NCBI GenBank assembly: GCA_015206945.1
Contig: JADEXV010000018.1
Location: forward strand, 1 to 53,941
Length of the DNA: 53,941 bases
Direction: 5' to 3'
Source: Nostocales cyanobacterium LEGE 12452
GTDB lineage: Bacteria > Cyanobacteriota > Cyanobacteriia > Cyanobacteriales > Nostocaceae
Shown here: one piece after another, positions 19,619-28,128 of the stretch
Numbering within the stretch: position 1 is the stretch's first letter
Layout of the letters: every line of letters starts with the position of its first letter
Position numbers and translations under genes: made by a program
The notes under the pieces: model-generated
What the model saw: the letters and a program-made list of their open reading frames with translations, nothing else
Database searches by the model: none
Told to the model about the DNA's origin: nothing

Positions 19619-20353
19619 TCATTTTGGAGTTTCCTGAGCATTTTTAATTTCTTGCTGGCTGTTAGACTGTAGCGCTTCACGGGTTAACAAAAACTGTTCA
19701 CCCAAATCTGTAACATGAAAATATTTAGTCAAATCGATTGAGTTTTTACCATAATTACTCGCTTGAACCACATCACTGATATAACCAGAGTTCGTCTTAA
19801 TTAATTTAAAATCTCGTAACCGTCTTAACTCATCACCTACATTGTTTGATACATAAAAGTCATAACTCGTCTTTGCTTTAGAATGCTTATAGAGCTGATC
19901 GATCTTCTCATAATCCTTCTTAGCAAGCAAAAAACCAAACATAAAAGCTTGTGTTTGTTCTAAATTTTTTTGCTGTTTTCCTAGTTGGTCTAGCTGTTGG
20001 GCTTGAAGCTCATCGATTTGTTTTTTCTGTTCATTGACCTCTTGTTTTAATTCCTTAAACTTAGCTGTAAACCCACCATCTTTAGAAATGCCAAAATCCT
20101 CTAGTCGATTGAGCAAACCAGAGTTGAACAATAAAACAATGGCAATGAGTATAAGATCGGTAGCTTCTATCTTTCTTGGTTGTTTTCCTTGTTCGATAAA
20201 TATTGGGCTAACTAGGCTAAATATCAGATAACATACTGCCGCTACTGAAACAATTTCAATCCACCAATTTCTGCGATTTTTATCTTCTTTTTTGCTAGAA
20301 TCGCTTACTGGTGGTTGCTGGTTGATTTTATTCTGATTGTTTTCTTCATTCAT
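19619..20353 (-). CDS. Unrecognised membrane protein with coiled coil
   Basis: A 244-residue protein with two transmembrane segments, at about residues 31-52 (VSVAAVCYLIFSLVSPIFI) and 62-80 (ATDLILIAIVLLFNSGLL). A Gln/Lys-rich coiled coil follows at about 98-133. The C-terminal part, about 140-225, is a mixed helix/strand region that could be a winged helix (DELRRLRDFKLIKTNSGYIS, KYFHVTDLGEQFLL). The N-terminus is polar. I infer a membrane-anchored protein with a cytoplasmic DNA- or protein-binding tail; no named family is recognised. It is transcribed alone from about 20400. Confidence 0.7.
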   Translation of the reverse strand: MNEENNQNKINQQPPVSDSSKKEDKNRRNWWIEIVSVAAVCYLIFSLVSPIFIEQGKQPRKIEATDLILIAIVLLFNSGLLNRLEDFGISKDGGFTAKFKELKQEVNEQKKQIDELQAQQLDQLGKQQKNLEQTQAFMFGFLLAKKDYEKIDQLYKHSKAKTSYDFYVSNNVGDELRRLRDFKLIKTNSGYISDVVQASNYGKNSIDLTKYFHVTDLGEQFLLTREALQSNSQQEIKNAQETPK

Positions 20354-20796
20354 AAGTAGTCAACTTTTATTTAATTAGGTTTTACTCAGGACTACAAGAT
20401 ATCCGTCATAGAAGTCTATGCTGACATGAGAATCCTCAAGTCCTTCCCATGAGCGGACGACGATCAATTCCCAGGACTCCGACTTCGCGCTCTATACTGT
20501 TCCACAAAAGAGTTGCCAAATACACATTAACTGCAACATTATAATTATCAGCAAGATTTGCGTCGACATGATTTTGGGTTGATTCCCCAGATAGCATACC
20601 TGCGGTGAGAGATTCATCTTGAATTAAGGGGGCGATAAGGGGCGAACTCCCCCCAGTCCCCAATGAATTGGGAAGCCTACACTTTCCTTACGGGTAAGTG
20701 TAGGTAGTTCACCATATTTAACCTTGATTAAGTAATTGTATTTTGACTTGAATTTCAAGTTACAAAATAGAAAATGGTGTTGGGTACTGAAATTTT
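20354..20796. other. Repeat-bearing gap before the hydrolase gene
   Basis: A 75-codon minus-strand frame at 20436-20663 begins inside a C/G-run repeat and has no recognisable domain, so I do not call it. A hairpin with 9-bp arms CCTACACTT/AAGTGTAGG and an 11-base loop sits at 20676-20704. This type of structure occurs at ends of small transposable elements. The remainder is AT-rich and should contain the promoter of the hydrolase gene. Confidence 0.45.
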
Positions 20797-21576
20797 ATGA
20801 ATTTACCATTACGGACATTGGGAGTTGCACCAAATGCGTGGACGGTGAATGATGCGATCGCAGATATCACTCGTCCTCAAAAGACCCCACAACCCGTTAT
20901 CTTATCAACAGAAACTAAAACCCTGCGCCTAGACTTGGCAAAGACTGCTATCCTCGTCATTGATATGCAAAACGACTTCTGTCACCCTGATGGCTGGTTA
21001 GCGCATATCGGCGTGGACGTAACTCCAGCGCGTCAGCCTATTGAACCTTTGAACAACTTACTTCCAGAACTGCGTGAGGTTGGCGTTCCAGTCATTTGGA
21101 TAAATTGGGGAAATCGTCCCGACTTGCTCAATATTAGTGCTAGTTCGCGCCACGTCTATAATCCCACAGGGGAAGGTGTGGGATTGGGCGATCCACTACC
21201 AAGCAATGGTGCTAGAGTACTCATGGCAGGTAGTTGGGCCGCGGCTGTAGTAGACGAGCTAGAACAGATACCCGAAGATATTCGTGTGGATAAATACCGC
21301 ATGAGTGGGTTTTGGGATACACCATTAGATAGTATCTTGCGGAATTTGGGAAGGACAACATTATTTTTTACTGGTGTTAATGCCGATCAATGTGTGCTAA
21401 CTACTTTATGTGATGCCAACTTCTTAGGATATGACTGCGTATTGGTTAAAGACTGCACCGCCACAACTTCTCCTGAATATTGTTGGCAGGCGACATTGTA
21501 TAATGTCAAACAATGCTTCGGTTTTGTCACTGACTCACAAGGAATTTTAACAGCGCTGCAAAATGCTGAGGAGTGA
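20797..21576 (+). CDS. Isochorismatase-fold cysteine hydrolase
   Basis: A 259-residue member of the isochorismatase-like superfamily with an intact Asp-Lys-Cys triad: Asp56 in LVIDMQND, Lys166 in RVDKYRMSGFWDT and Cys199 in GVNADQCVL. Such enzymes hydrolyse amides or ureides (nicotinamidase, N-carbamoylsarcosine amidase, ureidoacrylate amidohydrolase RutB). The roughly 50-residue N-terminal extension and overall length recall RutB-type enzymes, but the substrate is not readable. A cupin gene follows 115 bp downstream on the same strand, and both face the phosphonate genes. Cytoplasmic. Confidence 0.88.
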   Translation: MNLPLRTLGVAPNAWTVNDAIADITRPQKTPQPVILSTETKTLRLDLAKTAILVIDMQNDFCHPDGWLAHIGVDVTPARQPIEPLNNLLPELREVGVPVIWINWGNRPDLLNISASSRHVYNPTGEGVGLGDPLPSNGARVLMAGSWAAAVVDELEQIPEDIRVDKYRMSGFWDTPLDSILRNLGRTTLFFTGVNADQCVLTTLCDANFLGYDCVLVKDCTATTSPEYCWQATLYNVKQCFGFVTDSQGILTALQNAEE

Positions 21577-21691
21577 GGAGTTAGGAATAATTAGTGATTT
21601 TGTGATTTAGAGATACAGTTAACAACTTAATATTCAAGACTTGGATTTTAGGAATTTTCACGCCCATCGATAACTCAGAGGGGATAAATAA

Positions 21692-22147
21692 ATGTACGCT
21701 ACTCGTTGTGTAATTCCGGTTATCAAATCTAGCAAAGATTACCAAGTATATCGCATTAGTCCCGACGCCTCTAATCGATTAGCAATTATCTTCGATTCGA
21801 CAAATGCTAATACTTCTTTGACTTGCTGCATAGAAATTTTTGATGTTGGTGGACAAACACCCCCAAATCGCCATCAGTGGGCAGTAGAAATGTTTTTCGT
21901 CCTCAAAGGGGAAGCGATCGCTATATGTGATGGCAAAAGTGCCACGATCAAAGCTGGGGATAGTTTATTAGTGCCTCCCACTGGTACTCATTTGATTAAA
22001 AATACTGGTTCTACTCGCTTGTACACGTTGACTGTGATGATTCCCAATGAAGACTTTTCGGAATTGATTCGCAGTGGAATTCCGGCGGAGTTAGATGAAG
22101 AAGATATGGCAGTAATAGGGAGATTTGATGCTTTGATGCCCTGTTAA
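21692..22147 (+). CDS. Small cupin-domain protein
   Basis: A 151-residue single cupin barrel. The conserved core appears as NRHQWAVEMFFVLKGEAIAICDGKSATIKAGDSLLVPPTGTH; its His and Glu residues (HQWAVE, and TH later) are candidate metal ligands. Small cupins include dioxygenases, isomerases and binding proteins, so activity is not predictable. It shares the strand with the isochorismatase-fold hydrolase 115 bp upstream and may act on the same metabolite. A downstream dispersed repeat separates it from the converging transaminase gene. Confidence 0.85.
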   Translation: MYATRCVIPVIKSSKDYQVYRISPDASNRLAIIFDSTNANTSLTCCIEIFDVGGQTPPNRHQWAVEMFFVLKGEAIAICDGKSATIKAGDSLLVPPTGTHLIKNTGSTRLYTLTVMIPNEDFSELIRSGIPAELDEEDMAVIGRFDALMPC

Positions 22148-22167
22148 AATAGTTCGTAATTCGTAAT

Positions 22168-22233
22168 ACTTCTCTACGAGAGGCTGCGCCAACGGCTACG
22201 CCCTTCGACTACGCTCAGGGCAAGCTCAGTACA
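22168..22233. repeat. Dispersed CTACGAGAGGCTGCG repeat
   Basis: Second copy of the Nostoc-type dispersed repeat. CTTCTCTACGAGAGGCTGCG is followed by CCAACGGCTACGCCC and CTTCGACTACGCTCAGGG. It lies in the short gap between the convergent cupin and transaminase genes. Confidence 0.8.
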
Positions 22234-22284
22234 AGTTCGTAATTCGTAATTCGTTCCCATGCTATTCATGGGAACGAGAGAATA

Positions 22285-23376
22285 TTATGAATTACCAATA
22301 ATTTGTTTAACAACACCAACAAAGCGTTCCATGTCGGCTTGGGTAATGGCTCCCATTGTTGATACTCTGAAGATTGATTGAGCTAAATTTCCCTGTCCAG
22401 AATAAATTATATAATCTCGTGCTTTCAGTTGGTCGTGAAATTCTTCATAGCTGAAACCGTCTGGCAAGTGGTAGGCATTCAAGACAGCGGATGAACTGCT
22501 AAGAGGAAGTAGGGGTTTAATTCCGATTGAGGCTAACCCGTCTCTGACTAAGCTGGCAAGTTGGTTGTAATGTTTGTGTCTGGCACGCCAACCTCCTGCT
22601 TCTACCATTTCTTGCAAAGCTTCTGTTAAGGCATAAAATGTCTGTACTGATTGCGTAAAAGGCGTGCCACCTCGTTCTTGCTGCTGGTAATAGGTTGCTA
22701 AATCTAAATATAAGGTGCGGGGAATGGTGTCTACTGACGGCAGTGCATCCCGTTGCAGGATGACAAAGGACACTCCGGGAACACCATGCAGACATTTATT
22801 CGCTGTCGCAGCGCAAGCGGTGATTCCCCAATCTGCAAAATTTAATTCTTCAGCACCAAAGCTGCTGACTGCATCTACTAATAGTTTGATGCGGCGTTCT
22901 TGGCAAATTGGGGCAAGTTCTGCCAAATTATTTAAGCGGCCGGTAGTAGTTTCGTGATGGACGACAGCAAGGTGGGTGATGTCGGCGTTTTCATCTAGGA
23001 GTTTGATTAAAGCTTTGATATCTATTTTGCCATCCCAAGGATGGGAAAGTGTGATGTAATTAATGCCGTGAATTTTGGCGATTTTGGATAGTCGTTCGCC
23101 ATATACACCGTTTTCAATGACTAATAATTTCCCGTTTGTGGGTACTAAACTGCTAATCATCGCTTCCATCGCGGCGGTACCAGAACCGGTGAGGAGAACT
23201 GCTGCCCAGCCGCTTCCAAGACCGTAAACTTGAAGTAATTGTTCGCGGATTCTGCTCTGAAGTTGGGAAAATTCCACCTCACGATGACACAAATCAGGAC
23301 GCAACAGGGCATTTCTGACGCGATCGCTCAAATTGACGGGGCCGGGATTTAGTAAAATCATTTTGTCATTTGTCAT
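22285..23376 (-). CDS. phnW: 2-aminoethylphosphonate-type transaminase
   Basis: A 363-residue class V aminotransferase. The N-terminus MILLNPGPVNLSDRVRNALL, the phosphate-binding LLTGSGTAAMEAM, the Asp in LLVDAVSSFGAEE and the PLP-lysine region ATANKCLHGVPGVSF match PhnW and its relatives. PhnW interconverts 2-aminoethylphosphonate plus pyruvate with phosphonoacetaldehyde plus alanine. Next to PEP mutase and the decarboxylase it should run in the biosynthetic direction. The related alanine-glyoxylate aminotransferases are excluded mainly by context. Start is uncertain: the upstream heptamers contain several ATGACAA starts and the likely initiator is that of MTNDKM or MILLNP. Confidence 0.88.
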   Translation of the reverse strand: MTNDKMILLNPGPVNLSDRVRNALLRPDLCHREVEFSQLQSRIREQLLQVYGLGSGWAAVLLTGSGTAAMEAMISSLVPTNGKLLVIENGVYGERLSKIAKIHGINYITLSHPWDGKIDIKALIKLLDENADITHLAVVHHETTTGRLNNLAELAPICQERRIKLLVDAVSSFGAEELNFADWGITACAATANKCLHGVPGVSFVILQRDALPSVDTIPRTLYLDLATYYQQQERGGTPFTQSVQTFYALTEALQEMVEAGGWRARHKHYNQLASLVRDGLASIGIKPLLPLSSSSAVLNAYHLPDGFSYEEFHDQLKARDYIIYSGQGNLAQSIFRVSTMGAITQADMERFVGVVKQIIGNS

Positions 23377-23424
23377 TTGTCATTTGTCATTTGTCATTTG
23401 TCATTTGTCATTGGGCATTGGGCA
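23362..23424. repeat. Tandem heptamer repeat (TTTGTCA)
   Basis: Seven perfect TTTGTCA heptamers at 23362-23410 are followed by two TTGGGCA variants. The array overlaps the 5' end of the transaminase gene, so on the coding strand each AATGACA unit carries an ATG. It is a short tandem repeat of the kind common in heterocystous cyanobacteria. Confidence 0.95.
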
Positions 23425-23467
23425 TTAATAAATTAAGAGTTTGTAATTGGAATTTATTAATTACGAA

Positions 23468-24649
23468 TTACGAATTACCAATATGGTTCATAAAGCGTTG
23501 TAAAACTGCTTCCGGGGTGAGGTTGGGTCTGGGTAGCTTTTCTAAAGTTCCGGGACGGATTTTTAAATGAGCGAATTTAGGTCTATTGTTAGCATCTGCG
23601 GTAAATAAGGCATCTAAAAGGGCGGGATCATCTCCGGCTAATGTAACGCCGTAACCGCACGCTTCGGCAATTTTGGCAAAGGAGATACCCGCAGAAACCG
23701 TGGCTTGTGCGCCTGTGGAATCGTGGACTTCATTATCTAAAAGAATATGGGTCAAGTTAGCACCGCCATAAGTGCCAATAGTCGCAAAATTACCCATTCG
23801 CATCAGTGCTGCCCCATCGCCATCAATTACTACTACCTTGAGGTCTGGACGTGCTAAAGATAATCCCAATCCCATTGAGGAAGCGCAACCCATCGACCCG
23901 ACCATATAAAGATGATTGGCACTGTCTTTACTAGCAAAGAGTTCGCGTCCCGTATATCCGGTGGTGGCAATTACTACAGTGTTTTCTGGATCGGTAAGTT
24001 CCACAATCCGAGCTAATGCTTCGCTGCGAGAAATGCGTTGTTCTTTGTTGTCCCGAAAAAAGCTTTGCTGAATATGAGCGCTAGCACTATTTTCTCGTTC
24101 GGGGATAGAAGAACGGGTGAGCGCATGGGGGGCGTTGGCGTAGCCCATCGAAGATATCGCTCCTTTACGCATGATTAAAGCATAAGGACAGCGCTCTTGT
24201 TGCATATAGGCTGTGGCTCTTTGCAGAACGGGTTCTATTTGTGCTACATCTGTAGGAAAAAATTCCCAAGGTATAGTCATTGTTTGCAACAATTTATCTG
24301 TGATTTGCCCCATTAATTGATGTTGCGGTTCATCTTGCAACACGCGATCGCCTCGCAAGGTACAAATCAGCAGTAGTGGAATCCGAAAGATATAAGTAAG
24401 GGAGGTTAGCGGGTTAACTGCATTCCCCAAACCAGAGTTTTGCATCATTACTACTGCGGGTTTACCAGCAATTGCGGCTCCAGCTGCGATCGCTACAGCA
24501 TCTCCCTCATTGGCTGCGGAGATGTATCTAAGTTGAACGTCATTGATGACGTAGTTAATAAAAGGCGTGAGAAAAGAACAGGGTACGCCAGTGTACCACC
24601 CAAAGCCAAGATTACGCGCAGCTTCTACAAATTCCTCTGCCTGGATCAT
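23468..24649 (-). CDS. Phosphonopyruvate decarboxylase
   Basis: A 393-residue thiamine-diphosphate enzyme. The N-terminal pyrimidine-binding domain has GVPCSFLTPFINYV and the catalytic Glu in SAANEGDAVAIAAG. The C-terminal PP domain has the TPP-binding motif GDGAALMRMGNFATIG with downstream DNEVHDSTGAQ. Length and these motifs match phosphonopyruvate decarboxylase (Ppd/AepY), which converts phosphonopyruvate to phosphonoacetaldehyde and makes the PEP mutase reaction irreversible. It sits 91 bp upstream of the transaminase gene and downstream of PEP mutase on the same strand, which supports the assignment. Confidence 0.93.
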   Translation of the reverse strand: MIQAEEFVEAARNLGFGWYTGVPCSFLTPFINYVINDVQLRYISAANEGDAVAIAAGAAIAGKPAVVMMQNSGLGNAVNPLTSLTYIFRIPLLLICTLRGDRVLQDEPQHQLMGQITDKLLQTMTIPWEFFPTDVAQIEPVLQRATAYMQQERCPYALIMRKGAISSMGYANAPHALTRSSIPERENSASAHIQQSFFRDNKEQRISRSEALARIVELTDPENTVVIATTGYTGRELFASKDSANHLYMVGSMGCASSMGLGLSLARPDLKVVVIDGDGAALMRMGNFATIGTYGGANLTHILLDNEVHDSTGAQATVSAGISFAKIAEACGYGVTLAGDDPALLDALFTADANNRPKFAHLKIRPGTLEKLPRPNLTPEAVLQRFMNHIGNS

Positions 24650-24782
24650 AATTCAAAATTTACAGCAATTGTCAGGGATTTAAACGATTGAGATGGGGAG
24701 TGGGAAATTGGGAGTAGGGAGGAAAGATTATGACTTCGACTTCAGAAAGCCAAACTTGAGCTTCAGAACTCAAAACTTTAAC

Positions 24783-25042
24783 CTCAAAGCTTCGTTAATG
24801 AACCTCAAAGCTTCGCCGATGAACCTCAGAGCTTTGTCGATGAACCTCAGAGGTTGTTTGAAAAGTAGTTAGCTGTGATTTTAGGTGCTTGTTGATCCCC
24901 CCTAGCCCTTAAAAAGGGGGGAACCGGAATTAAAGTCCCCCTTTTTAAGGGGGATTTAGGGGGATCTAGAACGTTTTGCTACCAACAAGAGGACTTTTCA
25001 AACATTTTCTCAGAGCTTCGTTGATGAACCTCAAAGTTCAAA
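24783..25042. repeat. 21-bp tandem repeats, split by an insertion
   Basis: Three successive 21-bp units (AACCTCAAAGCTTCGTTAATG and variants) precede a fourth unit that is broken after AACCTCAGAG. Its remainder CTTCGTTGATG and the next AACCTCAAAG lie beyond the insertion at 25011-25036. Joining the two sides restores the 21-bp period exactly. Confidence 0.8.
24853..25008. mobile_element. MITE with terminal inverted repeats and 7-bp TSD
   Basis: About 156 bp inserted in the 21-bp repeat array. Perfect 12-bp inverted repeats TGTTTGAAAAGT (24855-24866) and ACTTTTCAAACA (24993-25004) lie near the ends, with a second pair CTTGTTG/CAACAAG inside. The core is a C-run/G-run foldback. CTCAGAG is duplicated on both flanks (24846-24852 and 25009-25015), consistent with a 7-bp target duplication. 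It has no coding capacity. Confidence 0.8.
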
Positions 25043-25065
25043 ATTTTATTTCCACCTCCCCACTC

Positions 25066-26721
25066 CTATTGTTTTAATTGAAAAGCAAGGTCAAGATCGT
25101 CTAAAGAATTAACATCTAACCAGTTACCGCGAATATAAAGTACCTTGATCGGTTTGCCTTGCTCGATTAAATAATTGCATAATTCTGGCAAACCCAGACT
25201 GTTAAATTCCGGTCGTTTTTGCAACTCATTGAGTGCTTCACTAACCCATTGTCTACCTTGACTCCGCAAGCGCAACATCCCAATCCAGCGGCCGCTAGAC
25301 TTTCCTAATTGCGTTTGTGTGGTTTTAGAAACGTTCAACAGGTTGACATCCTGTCCAAACAGAGAAAGATCGTCTGGAATTGAGCAATAGGCGTAGTCAG
25401 GTGAACCACTAACAGACTTGCTGTTGGCCACAGAATCAACAACAGCCACAATTTCTCCAGGACATTCTAATAAATCTCGCAGGATGTAGCTTCTAAATAG
25501 TAAATCGCCATAAAGCACCAGCATTTCTTCGCCAAAACTAGCTTGAGCTACGGCTAAGGATGCTAATTCTCCCGTTGTTTCATAATCTGGGTTACAGATG
25601 ACTTTAGTCCCCGGAACATCGATCGTTTCTGCTTTGTAACCGGCGACAACGGTAATATCATTGATAGCAAGTTTCTTGAATTTGTCTACCAATAACCTGA
25701 GTAAAGGTTTACCTCCAAGGGGTAACATCACTTTTGGCTTATCTTGCGTCAACCCTGCTAATTCTTGGCCTCTGCTAGCAGCCAGAACGATCGCTTGGGT
25801 ATTTTGCCGTCCGTTATTAAAGTAGCGTTTTTCAGCTTCTATGAGTTCATCCGCCCCTTGTAGCCGGAAGATTTCTTTTACGGGAGCGATATCATCTTCA
25901 ATGTTGATTAAAGTTTCGCTGGCTTTCACTTCACGCGCGATCGCTTGCATACTAGCAACAGCAGCTCGAATCAGATGGTTTGCCCAGATGACCAAATTAA
26001 CTTCAGCTTTGCGAAAAACATCAGTAGGCGTGCTGTAATATTTAGTCGGTATAAACACTAACGGGGAACGACCCGCCCATTCTTTAGCAAAGGCTAGCAC
26101 TTGATCGGGGCGCGATGATTTACTGTGAATTAGGATGGCGTTTGCTCCGGCGGCGTGGTAAGCTTCAGCTCGGCGCAGCGCTTCCGAAAGATCCCAGCCG
26201 GCGATCAAAGCTTCGAGTCGGGCGACGATGCAAAAATCTGGGTCTGTCTGACTATCTTTACCCGCCTTAATTTTGCCGCAGAATTCATCAATTTCAGCCA
26301 AAGGTTGGCGACTACCGTTGATAAAGCTGTTGGTTTTGGGAAAAAGCTTATCTTCAATACAGACTCCAGCAATACCTCGCTGTTCTAACTTTTTCACCAG
26401 GCGGCGCATATTATTAAAGTTGCCATAACCAGTATCCCCGTCTAACAAAATGGGAATGCTGGTGACATCAGACATAAACTCAAGCATTTCTACAACTTGA
26501 GTCCAACTGGCTTCATTATTATCTCGAACGCCATATTGAGCAGAAAGGGCTAATCCGCTCGCCCAAATTCCTTTAAATCCAGCCTCTTCCACAATGCGGG
26601 CGCTAATGCCATTGTGAGCTTCCATGATGAAGTCGAGTTGAGGCGATTCTAATAATAGCCGTAATTGGGCACATTTATTTAATTTTGCAGAGGTATCATT
26701 GGGTACAAATATTTGATGCAT
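25066..26721 (-). CDS. pepM: PEP mutase fused to a nucleotidyltransferase
   Basis: 551 residues in two parts. Residues about 15-290 form a PEP mutase/isocitrate-lyase barrel with GDTGYG at 95-100 and the diagnostic [10 protein letters not shown] at 123-132, the motif that separates true PEP mutases from lyases. It isomerises phosphoenolpyruvate to phosphonopyruvate, creating the C-P bond. Residues about 307-551 form a sugar-nucleotide-type nucleotidyltransferase ([35 protein letters not shown]). PepM-nucleotidyltransferase fusions are known and the second domain can act as CMP-AEP synthetase (PntC-like). Here its Gly-rich loop is AASRGQEL, not the usual AAGxGxRL, so its activity is uncertain. 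Confidence 0.93.
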   Translation of the reverse strand: MHQIFVPNDTSAKLNKCAQLRLLLESPQLDFIMEAHNGISARIVEEAGFKGIWASGLALSAQYGVRDNNEASWTQVVEMLEFMSDVTSIPILLDGDTGYGNFNNMRRLVKKLEQRGIAGVCIEDKLFPKTNSFINGSRQPLAEIDEFCGKIKAGKDSQTDPDFCIVARLEALIAGWDLSEALRRAEAYHAAGANAILIHSKSSRPDQVLAFAKEWAGRSPLVFIPTKYYSTPTDVFRKAEVNLVIWANHLIRAAVASMQAIAREVKASETLINIEDDIAPVKEIFRLQGADELIEAEKRYFNNGRQNTQAIVLAASRGQELAGLTQDKPKVMLPLGGKPLLRLLVDKFKKLAINDITVVAGYKAETIDVPGTKVICNPDYETTGELASLAVAQASFGEEMLVLYGDLLFRSYILRDLLECPGEIVAVVDSVANSKSVSGSPDYAYCSIPDDLSLFGQDVNLLNVSKTTQTQLGKSSGRWIGMLRLRSQGRQWVSEALNELQKRPEFNSLGLPELCNYLIEQGKPIKVLYIRGNWLDVNSLDDLDLAFQLKQ

Positions 26722-26936
26722 TTATTCTGCTTTTCTTAACCTATAGTAATAATGAAAGAAGAATTCAGAAGCCAGAATTCAGAATCAATTAGTGGGAGAT
26801 TCAAAATCGTCACTATGTTTTTAACCACTAAATCGGATATTTAATCGGGATTTGAAACTCCTTGATTTACCCGCTAATAGCAAATAATTCATACTGAATT
26901 CTGACTCCTGACTCCTGAATTCTTTCAAAGATATTT

Positions 26937-27698
26937 TCAGACATTTTCTGCGACTTCTATCTGAGGTAAAATATCATTTTGAGCGCGTTGAATATCCTGG
27001 GGAAAATCTATTTCAAGCCAAGGTAATCCAGTAATGTCTTCGTAGCCAAATGTTTCTGGAGTTTCTAAGAGCAGATCCCGAATTACTTCTTCATAAGGTT
27101 CATTATCGCGTCCGTCTGCAACATATTGTTCTGTGCGAGTCGCAAGACGGGGAGCAACAGCACTTTCAAAACGAAAGAATCCTACTGACTCACCCGCAAA
27201 ATCATAAGCTAAACCAGGAGCTACTTGTTTACGAAACTCCACGAGATAATTATCTCTAACACAAAGCTTCACGGGTTCATCTCCCGGTTCAAAATCCCGA
27301 TCTAATAAAAAGCTGTTGGGGATATTTGTCTTTACCAATCGTTCGATGATGCGGCGATCGCACAACACATCTGCATCCATTAATAATATGTCATCGCCAG
27401 CAACTAAATGCTGACGTACAGTCCAAAGGCTGATCGTACTGCCTTTAGTGTAATCAGGATTATAAACAGTACTGACCCAATTTTCGGCTCCTAATGCTTT
27501 GATTTCATCCTGAATTCTTTGTGCTTGATAACCCACAGCAATTACTACTTCATCAATTTGGTAATGACGAAGATAGTTAAAATGGCGCTCTAGTAGAGAT
27601 TTGCCGTTAAACTTCAGTAAGCATTTGGGTTGGATTTGCCCCTCTTTACCTAAGCGTCGTCCAACGCCAGCAGCTAAGATAATTGCCTTCATCGTCAA
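26937..27698 (-). CDS. Nucleotidyltransferase, probable CMP-AEP synthetase
   Basis: A 253-residue Rossmann-like nucleotidyltransferase with a canonical N-terminal loop LAAGVGRRLG (about 8-17), KCLLKFNGKSLLERH and the metal-binding LLMDADVLCD (about 97-106). It resembles LicC/PntC-type enzymes that load small phospho- or phosphono-alcohol groups onto CMP. Given its neighbours I infer CTP + AEP to CMP-AEP, feeding the CDP-alcohol phosphatidyltransferase. The alternative is activation of another headgroup or a sugar phosphate. It lies 215 bp upstream of the PEP mutase gene on the same strand; that gap holds an inverted GAATTC-rich repeat. Confidence 0.85.
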   Translation of the reverse strand: MTMKAIILAAGVGRRLGKEGQIQPKCLLKFNGKSLLERHFNYLRHYQIDEVVIAVGYQAQRIQDEIKALGAENWVSTVYNPDYTKGSTISLWTVRQHLVAGDDILLMDADVLCDRRIIERLVKTNIPNSFLLDRDFEPGDEPVKLCVRDNYLVEFRKQVAPGLAYDFAGESVGFFRFESAVAPRLATRTEQYVADGRDNEPYEEVIRDLLLETPETFGYEDITGLPWLEIDFPQDIQRAQNDILPQIEVAENV

Positions 27699-28128
27699 AT
27701 CACCAACAGTAGCTTAGACACCAGTAAATCTGGAAATTTTCCCAGTATTTTATAATGACTGTTTTTTGCTCAATTCAACGTTTATTAACTAATTCTTAAC
27801 ATGAAAAAAAAAGTAATTCTGTGGTAAAGTTTGTCACCATTGAATAATACTAGAGTACCAGGAGTTAAGGAGAGCGATCGCGTTTGTGTCTCCTGTTCAG
27901 GAATATCTTTGTAGAGTTGATATTCCAACTTACTGGACGAGCGATCAATCAAACCAATCAACACTGTATAGATTCTATACTAATGCTATTAATGTCACTG
28001 ATGATACAAGTAGTAGTTAGTGCCACGAGCAAAAACATCCAAGTGACTTTTTTCCTAAGATGCTACTGCTGGCACATCAATGATGTTACCACTAAAGCTT
28101 ACGAAATCTGTACTCAACCAATAACAAC
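27699..28128. other. Gap without a supported gene
   Basis: Lies between the HigA-like gene and the nucleotidyltransferase. A plus-strand frame reads VSPVQEYLCRVDIPTYWTSD for about 44 codons before a stop, and another is open to 28171. Neither has a ribosome site or recognisable motif; they may be debris of a former gene. A GCGATCGC site lies near 27874. The nucleotidyltransferase promoter probably lies here. Confidence 0.4.

Larger units (their letters stand above)
24650..25065. other. Intergenic region made of repeats and a MITE
   Basis: Between the decarboxylase and PEP mutase genes lies a 21-bp tandem repeat array interrupted by a MITE. Both are described separately. No coding frame is supported. 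The gap may impose a separate promoter on the downstream decarboxylase-transaminase pair. Confidence 0.6.

Noticed and set aside
20436-20663. 75-codon minus-strand frame
   Set aside because: Its first codons come from a C/G-run repeat and the remainder (LLWNSIEREVGVLGIDRR) matches nothing I recognise; I considered a transposase tail but could not support it.
23362-23424. CRISPR-like regular repeat
   Set aside because: The units are contiguous heptamers without spacers; it is a simple tandem repeat.
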